A stretch of DNA of 64,000 nt from JAAELZ01 sp965237485 (GTDB lineage Bacteria; Pseudomonadota; Gammaproteobacteria; Arenicellales; Poriferihabitantaceae). Where the stretch lies: the NCBI GenBank assembly GCA_965237485.1, contig CBDEFQ010000010.1, positions 372,001 through 436,000 on the forward strand. Reading direction: 5' to 3'. The notes under the pieces were generated by a model, which made no database searches, had not been told where the DNA came from, and saw only the letters and a list, made by a program, of their open reading frames with translations. Below, one piece after another: positions 26,176-35,019 of this stretch. Made by a program: the position numbers and the translations under genes. Every line of letters starts with the position of its first letter. The stretch's first letter is position 1.

Positions 26176-27208
26176 GGCTCACCTCCGCGCACAGCGGGTC
26201 ATAGCGGGTCACGTTCGCTGCCGAGGGGACAGCTAATACAGGCGCATTGGTAATTGTCATCACTTGGGCCGAATCAGGTTCCGTTAACCGATGCACCAAA
26301 TTGGTAATGACTGATAGCTGAGTCGTATTGGCATCTAATGCCCGCTCACAGGCCACCGTGACTGTTTCCAAGCCATGCTGGTGAATCAATAGTAACAATG
26401 GTACAAACTCTCGATCACCGCCATCACGTTTGAGGTACTGTTTTTTGAGTGTTAGCAGTGCCTTGGGTAAATCCCAATCAACAAACGGTGCGCCATTGCG
26501 TAATGCGCCAGGTTTAATCTCCAGTACGGGCAGATAATGCCAAGGATCAAAGATCATTTGATGACGACCGAAACAGCGAGCATGTGAAGTCACTTCCACA
26601 TCGTCAACCACGACTTTAATCCTATCTGCATAGGCTCTAACAGAAACAGCTTGGCCAACATACCGACAGGGTACGGAGTATTAATGGCGGTCGTAGTGCA
26701 CCACACCGGTTTTATGCACACGCGCCAAACGCTCATAATATCCATCAAAGGCTACCATCGCGGGACGTAAGCTCGGCTGCTCCTCGGCAAACACTTCATC
26801 AATTAGTCTTGATTTGTCAGTCGGGTGTGGGCGTTCACCAAGTCGAGCACAACGTTGCTCCAGCCATTGGTTTAATTCATCTAAATCAGCAAAGCGCACC
26901 CGTGGAACAAACAGCCTTTGGCGCATAACACCGACCTGACGTTCAACCTGGCCTTTCTCCCAACCCGCTGCCGGTGTACAGGCAATCGGTTCAATCAGAT
27001 AATGATTCATCCGGCTTAGAAAGCGGTGATTAAACTCACGCCGCTTACCCTTAAACAATGCACTGACTATGGTCTTAGGGTGATCGTATATCATCTTCTG
27101 AGGGAAGCCCTCAAAGAAATCAAACGCCCGAATATGTGCATCAAACACCCTCTCCTGTGTTTCTCTGGGATAGGCCCTAAGATATGATTTACGCGAATGA
27201 CATAAACG
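26168..27208 (-). pseudogene. istA: IstA of IS21-element 1, 5'-truncated with internal stop
   Basis: A single reading frame: RLCHSRKSYLRAYPRETQER begins at the IS256 boundary, followed by the catalytic region FDAHIRAFDFFEGFPQKMIY (with the HP-K block of the second Asp area) and YSVPCRYVGQAVSVRAYADR. One in-frame TAA at 26681-26683 interrupts the YDR-YYSVP segment. The N-terminal helix-turn-helix and first catalytic Asp are missing. Confidence 0.88.
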
Positions 27209-28601
27209 GATACTGTAACTTCAGGTATGGACTTTTATATTAGATAGAGCAGTATGGCCTTTTCCCCCTAGGGGGGATTTTTTCGAATTTTTGATTTATT
27301 CAAATTTTCTATCTTGGTGTCTTGTAAGTTGAGCCATTTGTGCGTTCCCTGTTTTAAGCAATTAAAATACTGGAGACACCCAAATGACCCAATCAAACAA
27401 TAACGTATTTGACGTAGTAGTGGAACACACATCTCAGAAGGCCCCGATGCCATGCGCCCCGTGCTCACCGCACTGCTCAATGAGGCGATGAAGATTGAAA
27501 GAGAGCCGTTTCCAGGTGCATCACACTATGAGCATAGTCAAGACCGGCCAGGGTTTGCCCATGGCTACCAGGATAAGCGTATCGATACGCAAGCCGGTAC
27601 GCTCAATCTGCGTATCCCAAAGACCGCTAAACACCTTGATGAACCTTTTTACCCTCAATCGCTAGAACGCGGCTTACGCAGCCAACGTGCGATGATGCTG
27701 ACCGTTGCTGAAATGTACGTGACGGGCGTTAGCACGCGCCGAGTCGAAAAAGTCATGCAGAGCATGGGTATTGAAAGCATCTCCTCTACACCGGTCTCAC
27801 GGGCTAACCAGAGCATGGATGAGGCGTTAAAAGTCTGGCGTGATCGTCCGTTGGGTAAAGTCTCTTACCTAATCCTTGATGCGCGTTATGAAAAGGTGCG
27901 TGAGGGCCACCAAGTGATTGATATGGCGGTGTTGAGTGCGGTGGGGGTATTGCCTTGTGGACGGCGTTGCGTATTAGGAACGGCAATGGCGCTTAATGAA
28001 GCCGAGGTTAACTGGCGAGCGTTCCTCAAAGGCTTGGTTGACCGGGGCATACATGGTATTGAGTTTATTGTCAGTGATGATCACCGTGGCTTAAAAGCCG
28101 CTAGAAAGGCAGTGTTCCCAAGTATACCTTGGCAGCGTTGCCAGTTTCATCTGGCGCAGAATGCAATGCATCATGCCCCCAATCACAAGATCAAGCAGCG
28201 CATTGGTGGTGAGCTGCGTAGTGTTTGGAATGCACCCAATAGGGCAGCTGCTCAGGTTAATCTAAAAGTCCTTGTGAGCCAGTACCAGGAAAAGCATGCT
28301 CACTGGGCGCAGTGGCTAGAAAACAATGTGCCTGAAGGGTTAAATGTGTTTGCCTTGCCAGATAGACACCAAAAGAAAATGCGAACCTCCAACCGCATTG
28401 AACGGACGGTTCAACAAGAACTTAAGCGGCGAACCCGCTTGGTCAGAGTCTTTCCTAACCGAGAGGCTTGGTTACGATTAGTCAGTGCCATTCTGATTGA
28501 AATTGACGACGAATGGGCTAATGCTAATCATCGATATATCGTGTGGAACGACAATGAGTCAACTTGCTAGACAAAAAGTCCATACCCAATGTTGCGTAAT
28601 C
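27209..28601 (+). mobile_element. IS256-family element, copy C (1393 bp)
   Basis: Ends as in copies A and B. The left flank is istA of IS21 element 1 and the right flank is a transposase fragment; the 8-bp flanks (cataaacg, aaacaagg) differ, so this copy sits at a rearrangement junction rather than in a simple insertion site. Confidence 0.92.
27452..28570 (+). CDS. IS256-family (Mutator-type) transposase, longest copy
   Basis: 372 residues from the ATG at 27452. Parts: an N-terminal domain with RIPKTAKHLDEPFYPQSLER, then the DDE domain with LILDARYEKVREG, EFIVSDDHRGLKAA and SNRIERTVQQE, and the conserved RQCQFHL-like WQRCQFHLAQNAM block. IS256 transposases are normally about 400 residues; the missing first 28 are encoded just upstream (27384-27450, MTQSNNNVFD) but in another frame. 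Copy C is the only one with an uninterrupted frame. Confidence 0.9.
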   Translation: MRPVLTALLNEAMKIEREPFPGASHYEHSQDRPGFAHGYQDKRIDTQAGTLNLRIPKTAKHLDEPFYPQSLERGLRSQRAMMLTVAEMYVTGVSTRRVEKVMQSMGIESISSTPVSRANQSMDEALKVWRDRPLGKVSYLILDARYEKVREGHQVIDMAVLSAVGVLPCGRRCVLGTAMALNEAEVNWRAFLKGLVDRGIHGIEFIVSDDHRGLKAARKAVFPSIPWQRCQFHLAQNAMHHAPNHKIKQRIGGELRSVWNAPNRAAAQVNLKVLVSQYQEKHAHWAQWLENNVPEGLNVFALPDRHQKKMRTSNRIERTVQQELKRRTRLVRVFPNREAWLRLVSAILIEIDDEWANANHRYIVWNDNESTC

Positions 28602-28700
28602 AAACAAGGTCGGTGATAATTCAAATAAGGGTTAAGAAAGTCGGTGGCAAATTGATTAATCTCAGGCGCATATTTTTGCGGGATATGCATGAAGCCAAGA
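28602..28700 (-). pseudogene. C-terminal fragment of an integrase-type transposase
   Basis: Reads KHLGFMHIPQKYAPEINQF and then NPYLNYHRPC, the C-terminal end of rve transposases that close with HIPQ and NP-LN-HRPC motifs. It is cut directly by the IS256 end at 28601. It may belong to the same transposase type as the N-terminal fragment at 1056-1220. Confidence 0.5.
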
Positions 28701-28891
28701 TGCTTGCATATTTTTACCAACCGTGGCCAGTTAATTTTACGTAGCGAGGCCACCTAATTTTACCAACCGTGGCCACTGATTTTTATCGAAGCGCGGACAC
28801 TTTTTCGCTTCCGTAAAATTCCTCCACAGCCTTCTTGCGGTTAACACTATAACCGTTAACCTGCCGTTCTTTTATTTGTATTGGAACAGCT

Positions 28892-30439
28892 ATGAAACCC
28901 AAGAAGGTCACTATGTTAAAACTCAAAGACATTCTGCGCTTGCACTATGAGGCGCAACTATCCTCCCGTAAAATCGCGCTCAGCTTAAACCTGTCACGCA
29001 GCGCCGTATCCAAATATCTCGTCAGAGCAACAAATGCCCAATTAAGCTGGCCCCTGCCAGCAGGCATGGATGAACAACAGCTGCAGGCGATATTAAAGCC
29101 GCCCAAATGCAGAGGCCCTGCCACTGCTTTATTGTGTGAGCCAGACTTTGCACAAATATCAGTTGAACGGTCTCGTAAAGGGATGACTCGCCAATTGCTG
29201 TGGGAAGAATACGCCGAGCATCATCCAGTCAACCATTACAGCTATTCTCGCTTCACGGTGTTGTTCGGTCAGTGGCGCAAGAAGCAAAGAATCTCGATGC
29301 GCCAGACTCATATTGCTGGAGATAAACTGTTTGTTGATTATGCTGGTTTAACCTTAGGTATTATTGATGCTCGTACGGGTGAAGCACGCCCTGCCCAAGT
29401 ATTCGTTTCAGTGCTCGGAGTCAGTTCCTATACCTACGCCGAGGCCACATGGACACAGAGCTTGCCTGACTGGATAGGCTCACACGTTCGCGCCTTTGAA
29501 TTTTATGGCGGTGTTACTCAAACAGTGGTGCCCGATAACCTCAAGAGTGCTGTTTCTAAAGCCGGTCGTTATGACCCCGAACTCAACCCCAGCTATGCAC
29601 AATTAGCCGCCTATTACGGTGTGGCGGTGATGCCTGCCAGACCTTATAAGCCTAAGGATAAATCTAAAGCCGAGGTGGGCGTACAGATTGTCGAACGCTG
29701 GATCATGATGCGGCTGCGCAAGCTGCAATTGTTTAGTTTGGATGAGGCTAATCAAGCTATTCGAGGATTGCTAGATGATCTAAACAATCGCCCCTTTAAA
29801 CAACGCCCGGGTTCTCGCCGCTCACAGTTTGAATCAATTGATAAGCCTGCTCTTAAATCATTGCCTGGCACGCCTTATAGCTATCGCCATGTAGTAAAAG
29901 CACGGGCGCACATCGATTATCACGTTAGCTATGATGGACATCATTACTCGGTTCCCTATCAATTGCGCGGCGAGGCAGTAATGTTACACGTGGGCGAGCA
30001 CTGTATTGATGTGTTCTACCAAGGCAAGGGTGTCGCGCAACATCCGCGAGCAATGGGCCAAGGCGGACACACAACCCATGTCGCTCACATGCCTAAAGCT
30101 CATGCTAAACACCAAGAGTGGACGCTTGGTCGGTTTCTTAATTGGGCAAGTCAGGTCGGTTCGGCGACAGAGCGCGTGGTGCGTTATCAATTAGAAAATC
30201 GCCCCCATCCAGAACATGGTTCTCGTGCTTGTTTGGGCATTCTTAACCTTGCCAAGAAATACGGCAAGACGCGTTTAGAGAATGCCTGTTTACGCGCAGA
30301 GAAGATTGGCGGCCTGCATTACAAACACCTTGCATCAATACTACAAACCCGTCTCGACAAGCTACCTACCGAACCCGATAAGCAACAGACTTTGCCAAGC
30401 ACCCATGCCAATGTGCGCGGAGCCGATTACTACCATTAA
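28892..30439 (+). CDS. istA: IstA transposase (IS21-element 2)
   Basis: 515 residues, full length. N-terminal helix-turn-helix (SSRKIALSLNLSRSAVSKYL at about 25-44), then the rve catalytic domain with KLFVDYAGLT (first Asp), VVPDNLKSAV (second Asp) and KSKAEVGVQIVERW (Glu). The C-terminal part has HVSYDGHHYSVPYQLRGE as in IstA proteins. Intact, but its partner IstB is not. Confidence 0.92.
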   Translation: MKPKKVTMLKLKDILRLHYEAQLSSRKIALSLNLSRSAVSKYLVRATNAQLSWPLPAGMDEQQLQAILKPPKCRGPATALLCEPDFAQISVERSRKGMTRQLLWEEYAEHHPVNHYSYSRFTVLFGQWRKKQRISMRQTHIAGDKLFVDYAGLTLGIIDARTGEARPAQVFVSVLGVSSYTYAEATWTQSLPDWIGSHVRAFEFYGGVTQTVVPDNLKSAVSKAGRYDPELNPSYAQLAAYYGVAVMPARPYKPKDKSKAEVGVQIVERWIMMRLRKLQLFSLDEANQAIRGLLDDLNNRPFKQRPGSRRSQFESIDKPALKSLPGTPYSYRHVVKARAHIDYHVSYDGHHYSVPYQLRGEAVMLHVGEHCIDVFYQGKGVAQHPRAMGQGGHTTHVAHMPKAHAKHQEWTLGRFLNWASQVGSATERVVRYQLENRPHPEHGSRACLGILNLAKKYGKTRLENACLRAEKIGGLHYKHLASILQTRLDKLPTEPDKQQTLPSTHANVRGADYYH

Positions 30440-30476
30440 CCCAAACCATTTCATCTATAACCAACAGGAAAATACT

Positions 30477-31002
30477 ATGACTCCACAACAAACCCTTACC
30501 CAACTGAATGAATTACGCCTAACGGGCATGGCCGAGCAACTGTGCTATCAGTTCGACCCACCTAACACTTATGATGAGCTGGGCTTTATCGAACGACTCA
30601 GTTTGCTCGTAAACCACGAGGCCACCGTGCGGGATAACCGCAAAGTCACGCGTTTACTCAAGCAAGCGAAGTTACGATATCGCGCCCAAGCAGACGACAT
30701 CGATTACCGAACTAGACGAGGTTTACACAAAGACACGGTAGCGCAGTTACTGGCCCTAGACGGGGTAAACAAAAGCCGCAATGTCATCATCCAAGGCCCT
30801 ACAGGCACCGGCAAAACCTTCTTGGCCTGTGTGTTAGGACAAGCGGCTTGTGAGCACGGCATTAGCACAAAATATATTCGTGCTAGCCGCTTATTTGAAG
30901 CAATGACCTTGAGCCATGGTGATGGCAGTTACACCAAGCTACTGGCACAAATAGCAAAAATCAAACTATTGATTATCGATGACTGGGGCTTGGATACACT
31001 GA
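30477..31002 (+). pseudogene. istB: IstB ATPase (IS21-element 2), C-terminus replaced by IS5-like copy 2
   Basis: ATG at 30477 with AGGAA upstream. Walker A GPTGTGKTF at about residue 105-113 and Walker B LLIIDDWGL at about 165-173 are present; the frame then enters IS5-like copy 2 at 31003. IstB is normally about 245-260 residues; only about 175 remain. By chance the frame stays open through the element, giving a fused reading frame to 32048. Confidence 0.88.
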
Positions 31003-32178
31003 GGGCTTGTCGGATAATTAATAGAATACGTGAGATAATATGGGCTGATTCTAGTCAGCCTGCAATTTTGAGCAAACGTCATCAAAGCCAACTGTTCCTA
31101 ACCTTAGATTCTCTGGTTAGCTCTGAACATCCCTACCGTAAACTCGATGAGCTATTATGTTTTGGTGCATTGAGTAAACCCTTCTCTAAAATATATGCCA
31201 CCCGTGGCCCTAAAGGCCGAGGTGTTGAGTTCGGCTTACGTGCCTTGGTGCTTCAGTTCATGGAAGATTTAAGTGATAGAGAAATGGAGCGATACTTATC
31301 AGAGAATCTGGCCGCTAAGTGGTTTTGTGATTCAGGACTGGAACAGAGCACTCCTGATCATAGTTACTTTGGTGATTTTCGCTCACGCATTGGAACCAGG
31401 GGTATGATGAATTTATTTGACCGTGTTCGGAGCGGGTTAGTTTCAATGGGCTTAGTACGAGAAGTATTCACATTTGTCGATGCCAGCCAGTTGGTCAGTA
31501 AGCTAACCACTTGGGATGATAGAGATAAGGCGATAAAGATGGGATTAGAGGAGTTCAACAATAAGACAGTTGATAAAGTTGCGGCGGACAAGCAAGCACG
31601 GTTTGGGTGCAAGGGAAATAGCAAATATTGGTATGGTTACAAAGAGCATGCATCAGTGGATATGCAAAGTGGCTTGATCAATAAAATAGCGGCCACCTCG
31701 GCTGAGGTAACGGATGCAAGCGGCTTGAAGCATGTTTGCCCTAAGTCGGGCGCTGTTTATGCGGACAAGGGTTATTGCGTGAGCCCGGCCAAAACCACGC
31801 TCAGGCGCAACGGTTGCCATGATGCAACAATCAAGAAGAACAATATGCATGGCAAGAATAGAGACAAAGACCGTTGGATTAGCAAAATTCGTTCACCATA
31901 TGAGCGAGTGTTTGCTCATCGCAATAAGCGAGTTCGTTATAAAGGGTTGGCTAAAGTCCAGTTCCAAGTTGGAATCAGGGGCTTATGTTTTAACCTTAAG
32001 CGATTAATGGCATTGGGAGTTGAACGAGTTGAATTGGTGCCGGCCTAGGGATAGATCCGTCTATTGGTGGCAAAATGGCTGCTAATAGACGGTTTATTGC
32101 ACAAAAAACGCGTTGCTGAGCAAACTAAAAGCGACTTCGGCGAAAACCCTGTTTGAAATTGTATTAACCGACGAGCCC
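31003..32178 (+). mobile_element. IS5-superfamily element, copy 2 (1176 bp)
   Basis: Same length and end sequence as copy 1. Flanks (actga on the left, atagt on the right) are not a duplication, so the right-hand continuation of istB was removed by deletion or recombination after insertion. Confidence 0.9.
31068..32048 (+). CDS. IS5-superfamily transposase (copy 2)
   Basis: Same 326-residue protein as copy 1, TTG start at 31068. The open frame extends upstream into istB without a stop. Catalytic FTFVDASQ and AVYADKGY blocks are present; apparently intact. Confidence 0.88.
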   Translation: MSKRHQSQLFLTLDSLVSSEHPYRKLDELLCFGALSKPFSKIYATRGPKGRGVEFGLRALVLQFMEDLSDREMERYLSENLAAKWFCDSGLEQSTPDHSYFGDFRSRIGTRGMMNLFDRVRSGLVSMGLVREVFTFVDASQLVSKLTTWDDRDKAIKMGLEEFNNKTVDKVAADKQARFGCKGNSKYWYGYKEHASVDMQSGLINKIAATSAEVTDASGLKHVCPKSGAVYADKGYCVSPAKTTLRRNGCHDATIKKNNMHGKNRDKDRWISKIRSPYERVFAHRNKRVRYKGLAKVQFQVGIRGLCFNLKRLMALGVERVELVPA

Positions 32179-32278
32179 ATAGTGGCGTATTGAAGTGGAC
32201 CCCATGATTAGGACAGGTTGAAGGCCAAAATAAGGAGTTATTTTCTGTTTTATAATTGTTCAAAACGAGGAACAGAAA

Positions 32279-32560
32279 ATGAGTAAAAAGCGTAGAAACC
32301 ATGCCCCACCATTCAAAGCCAAAGTTGCTCTTGCAGCAATCAAAGGTGATGAAACATTAAGCAATCTTGCTAGTCGTTATGACATCAATGCAAATCTTAT
32401 CGTCAAGTGGAAGAAACAATTGCTCGATAGCTCAGCTGAAGTCTTTGCATCAGGCACAGGCTTATCTCCAAACCGAGAATCAGAGATTAAATCATTACAG
32501 GCAAAGATCGGTGAAATCACCATGGAAAACGATTTTTTATCAAAAGCGCTCGGTCATTAA
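32279..32560 (+). CDS. IS3 element 2 OrfA
   Basis: 93 residues: N-terminal helix-turn-helix (NLASRYDINANLIVKWKKQL at about 30-49) and a C-terminal leucine-zipper-like helix ending ITMENDFLSKALGH, the standard OrfA layout. OrfB starts 20 bp after the stop in another frame, so a fused OrfAB would need a frameshift near the end of orfA. Confidence 0.88.
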   Translation: MSKKRRNHAPPFKAKVALAAIKGDETLSNLASRYDINANLIVKWKKQLLDSSAEVFASGTGLSPNRESEIKSLQAKIGEITMENDFLSKALGH

Positions 32561-32580
32561 ACAGACCTGAGCGCAAAACT

Positions 32581-33405
32581 ATGATTAATAAAAGCAATAA
32601 ACTATCGTTAGTTCGTCAGTGTAAATTGTTGAAGATTCATCGTTCCCATGTTTATTACAAAACCTCACCTGCTAATGAGGATGACTTGGAACTGATGCAT
32701 CTGATTGATCGCATTCACCTCAATCGGCCCTTTCTTGGCAGTAGACGCATTCGTGATGTGTTGCAAGATGTAGGCCACCGAGTTGACCGTAAACATGTGC
32801 GACGCTTAATGCGTAAGATGGGCATTAAAGCCATCTATCCTAGGCCTAACACCAGCAAGAAGAAGGCGGGGCACAAGATTTATCCTTATCTGCTAGGTGG
32901 GTTGGCCATCAATCAACCCAATCAAGCTTGGTGTACCGATATAACTTATATCCCGATGCCTAAGGGCTTTGCTTATCTTACCGTTGTGATGGATTGGTAT
33001 TCTCGTAAAGTGCTGTCATGGCGGCTTAGCAACAGCATGGATAGCGCATTCTGCGTAGATGCTTTGGAAGAGGCACTGCATTACTACGGCAAGCCTGATA
33101 TCTTTAACAGCGATCAAGGTGCGCAATTTACCAGTGAGGCGTTTACCGGTGTACTCAAAGACAATGGTATTCGCATCAGCATGGATGGCAAAGGTGCTTG
33201 GCGTGACAATGTATTTGTTGAGCGCTTATGGCGCAGCGTGAAATATGAGGAAGTCTATTTGCAAGCCTACCAATCGATGAAAGAGGCAAAAGACGGCATT
33301 GGCTCCTGGATAAACTATTACAACCAAGAGCGTAAACATCAAACATTGGGCATGGTCCCTGACATGATGTATGATCCATGTCGCGGCCTGAAATTGGCTG
33401 CTTAA
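32581..33405 (+). CDS. IS3 element 2 OrfB (rve transposase)
   Basis: 274 residues: HTH_21-type region PFLGSRRIRDVLQ, then the DDE core with AWCTDITYIP, IFNSDQGAQFTS and VERLWRSVKYEEVY, ending YNQERKHQTLG. Complete for the family. Confidence 0.92.
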   Translation: MINKSNKLSLVRQCKLLKIHRSHVYYKTSPANEDDLELMHLIDRIHLNRPFLGSRRIRDVLQDVGHRVDRKHVRRLMRKMGIKAIYPRPNTSKKKAGHKIYPYLLGGLAINQPNQAWCTDITYIPMPKGFAYLTVVMDWYSRKVLSWRLSNSMDSAFCVDALEEALHYYGKPDIFNSDQGAQFTSEAFTGVLKDNGIRISMDGKGAWRDNVFVERLWRSVKYEEVYLQAYQSMKEAKDGIGSWINYYNQERKHQTLGMVPDMMYDPCRGLKLAA

Positions 33406-33456
33406 TCAGCTGAAAATAACTCCTAAGCCATCTGTCCTAAAAAGCGGGTCCACTTC

Positions 33457-33812
33457 TTATGTCTGTGGAAGTTTAAGTTGTTGTAAACTCAACTCATCCC
33501 GATACGCCGCTTTTAGTCAACTACTCCATACACCACTTTCAGGCATAACTCCCCTCGCGATGAGGGTGGTAAAAAGGCTGAGACGCCCGCCACGGCAGTG
33601 GCAATGTTAATAGTGTGTACGAATCTAAGGTCCGTCGCAGCACTGTATTCTCCCCGATAACACTCAACAAACTGAACCCCAACCAAACAAAGCCACCTTT
33701 ACCTTTTAGATTAAGTATTCGTTAATCGTTATATCGCTATAATCAATCTCGTAAACAATACTGTTGGCTGGAAATGGTCGTAATAGTTCGCATAAATAAC
33801 TAGGTAAATATA
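33457..33812. other. Leader/intergenic region with hairpins upstream of the barrel protein
   Basis: About 355 bp. Two compact hairpins stand near 33550-33605: CCCTC-GCGAT-GAGGG and GCCAC-GGCA-GTGGC. A TATAAT at 33738-33743 may be the -10 of the following gene, though its -35 is weak. No reading frame of interest. Confidence 0.4.
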
Positions 33813-34343
33813 ATGATCACAAGAATTTTTCTATTGATATTGCTTTCTTCGGTAGCCCTTAGCCCTGTATTGGCTGACGATCTGTATGATGCAGATAACG
33901 ACTCTGGCTTTTATGCTGGAATCGGTTTGGCTAGGTCAGACGTGGATGCTAATGATTTTGATGAATCTGGAAATGAAGTCGGCTTACGTTTAGGTTATAT
34001 GTTTACGGATAATATTGGTGTCGACCTGACGAGTGCTAGCTTGGGCACTACTAGTGCTGAGGGTTTTGACATCGATGTTGGTGTAGTTGCGATAGGTGTC
34101 ATTGGTTCAATACCTGTTGGCGAAGCGGCCGATATCTATGGCAAGATGGGCGCAGCGCGTATTGTGCTTGAGGCTTCAAAAGATGGTGTGAGCGAAATTG
34201 ATTCTTCTGATACTGAGCTGTTTTGGGGTGTGGGCGGTGAAATTGACTTGGGCGTGACCAATATATTCTTAGAATATAACCGCTTTGACGCTGAACAGGC
34301 TGATGTGAATACTTTAATGACAGGGGTTAAATTCGAGTTTTAG
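33813..34343 (+). CDS. Outer-membrane beta-barrel protein
   Basis: 176 residues. Signal peptide of about 21 residues (LLILLSSVALSPVLA then DD). The mature part alternates polar and aromatic residues in strands of about ten, begins FYAGIGLARSDVDANDFD and ends in a terminal phenylalanine (GVKFEF), as needed for BAM-mediated insertion. Size suggests an eight-stranded OmpA/OmpW/opacity-type barrel. Strikingly acidic (many D and E), as in marine proteins. Function not assignable. Confidence 0.75.
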   Translation: MITRIFLLILLSSVALSPVLADDLYDADNDSGFYAGIGLARSDVDANDFDESGNEVGLRLGYMFTDNIGVDLTSASLGTTSAEGFDIDVGVVAIGVIGSIPVGEAADIYGKMGAARIVLEASKDGVSEIDSSDTELFWGVGGEIDLGVTNIFLEYNRFDAEQADVNTLMTGVKFEF

Positions 34344-34363
34344 TACGAATTTCAAATCTCAAT

Positions 34364-34951
34364 TTATAGCTTGTCCGAATAAAACAATAACAAAGGCCCA
34401 TCACACTTTAAATCGAACTGCCCTTGACCTTCGTTGCTAAGGCCTAAAGAACTTAAGGGGCTTAATTCAGTTAGTTTTGTAATGGGGTACTTTACTTCCC
34501 CGGTCAATTGTACTTTAACGGGCTGTAAGGACATTAAACTAAAGGTCTGATGGCTTTCTAATTGCCATTCGCCTTTGCCATAACAACAAATTTTGTTATC
34601 AAAGTTGACTGTAGAATTTTTAGGCTGGTGTTTTAGAAAGGCACATACCTCACCAATATTAAGTAATTCGTGATCGCGCCGGCCACCTAAAAAGCCATGC
34701 AGGCTTAGGTTTCTAAAATGCTGCGGTATGCCCGCTAGGACGTAAGCAAGATCCGAATAATCTTTATTCTTGTTGAGCGGTTCGTCCATTTTTCCAGAAA
34801 AAGAATCTCCGTCGCCGACGGAAAGGCCTATATCGCCCTTACGAAAATTAGCGCCGCCGTCTACAAATATAATCGGTTCTTCAAAATCTTCAACTGGTTC
34901 TAATAGTGGGCCGACCAGCGTTAAATTTTGTTGTGATTTATAGCTGTGCAA
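34364..34951 (-). CDS. Thiamine pyrophosphokinase-like protein
   Basis: 195 residues. IIFVDGGANFRK, SVGDGDSFSG and KDYSDLAYVLAG followed by FLGGRRDHELLNI match the catalytic pattern of thiamine pyrophosphokinases (GG-G, GD-DS, (D/S)D-Thr and G-RxDH). The usual Thr after the Asp pair is Ser/Asp here. A typical enzyme is 210-240 residues; this one is at the short end. It would phosphorylate thiamine using ATP in the cytosol. Convergent with the barrel-protein gene. Confidence 0.65.
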   Translation of the reverse strand: MHSYKSQQNLTLVGPLLEPVEDFEEPIIFVDGGANFRKGDIGLSVGDGDSFSGKMDEPLNKNKDYSDLAYVLAGIPQHFRNLSLHGFLGGRRDHELLNIGEVCAFLKHQPKNSTVNFDNKICCYGKGEWQLESHQTFSLMSLQPVKVQLTGEVKYPITKLTELSPLSSLGLSNEGQGQFDLKCDGPLLLFYSDKL

Positions 34952-35019
34952 ATAGCGTGTGATCGCTAGAGAGGGGGTGATTCGATGTGCGGCAGAATAG
35001 CTGATAGTAGGGAGGTGAT

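Larger units (their letters stand above)
25378..27208 (-). mobile_element. IS21-family element 1, heavily damaged
   Basis: The right end begins TGTCAATCAGCGTTTAAAAC at 25378 (identical to the end at 62523), then a TGTCAGCGAG second repeat. On the minus strand it holds istA (26168-27208) and istB (25516-26175). IS256 copy C truncates istA at 27208; M4 replaces the middle of istB. The istA start and the left end of the element are gone. Confidence 0.88.
28715..31002 (+). mobile_element. IS21-family element 2, right end lost
   Basis: The left end lies in 28715-28790, where TACCAACCGTGGCCA occurs twice about 40 bp apart with an intervening GAGGCCACC, the kind of multiple terminal repeats IS21 elements have. 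It is followed by istA and istB. The right part of istB and the right end are replaced by IS5-like copy 2. Not the same IS21 as elements 1 and 3. Confidence 0.8.
32191..33456 (+). mobile_element. IS3-family element 2 (about 1266 bp)
   Basis: Left end TGAAGTGGACCCCATGATTA, right end (other strand) GAAGTGGACCCGCTTTTTAG, both followed by GGACAG: imperfect inverted repeats of about 25 bp. It begins 12 bp after IS5-like copy 2. A target duplication is not clear; the last base may be a few positions off. Confidence 0.88.

Noticed and set aside
1..33456. A large composite transposon or genomic island with defined ends.
   Set aside because: Elements belong to at least five families in mixed orientation, with no shared flanking pair and with core-type genes such as the dsr cluster in between; no integrase or attachment site was found.
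33545..33605. A TPP or cobalamin riboswitch upstream of the barrel-protein gene, suggested by GGCTGAGA and a CAGTGGC box.
   Set aside because: The remaining conserved blocks of either riboswitch (for TPP, CCTGAT and the closing GCGTAGGGA; for cobalamin, the full B12-box pairing) are absent, and the gene is not a thiamine or cobalamin gene.
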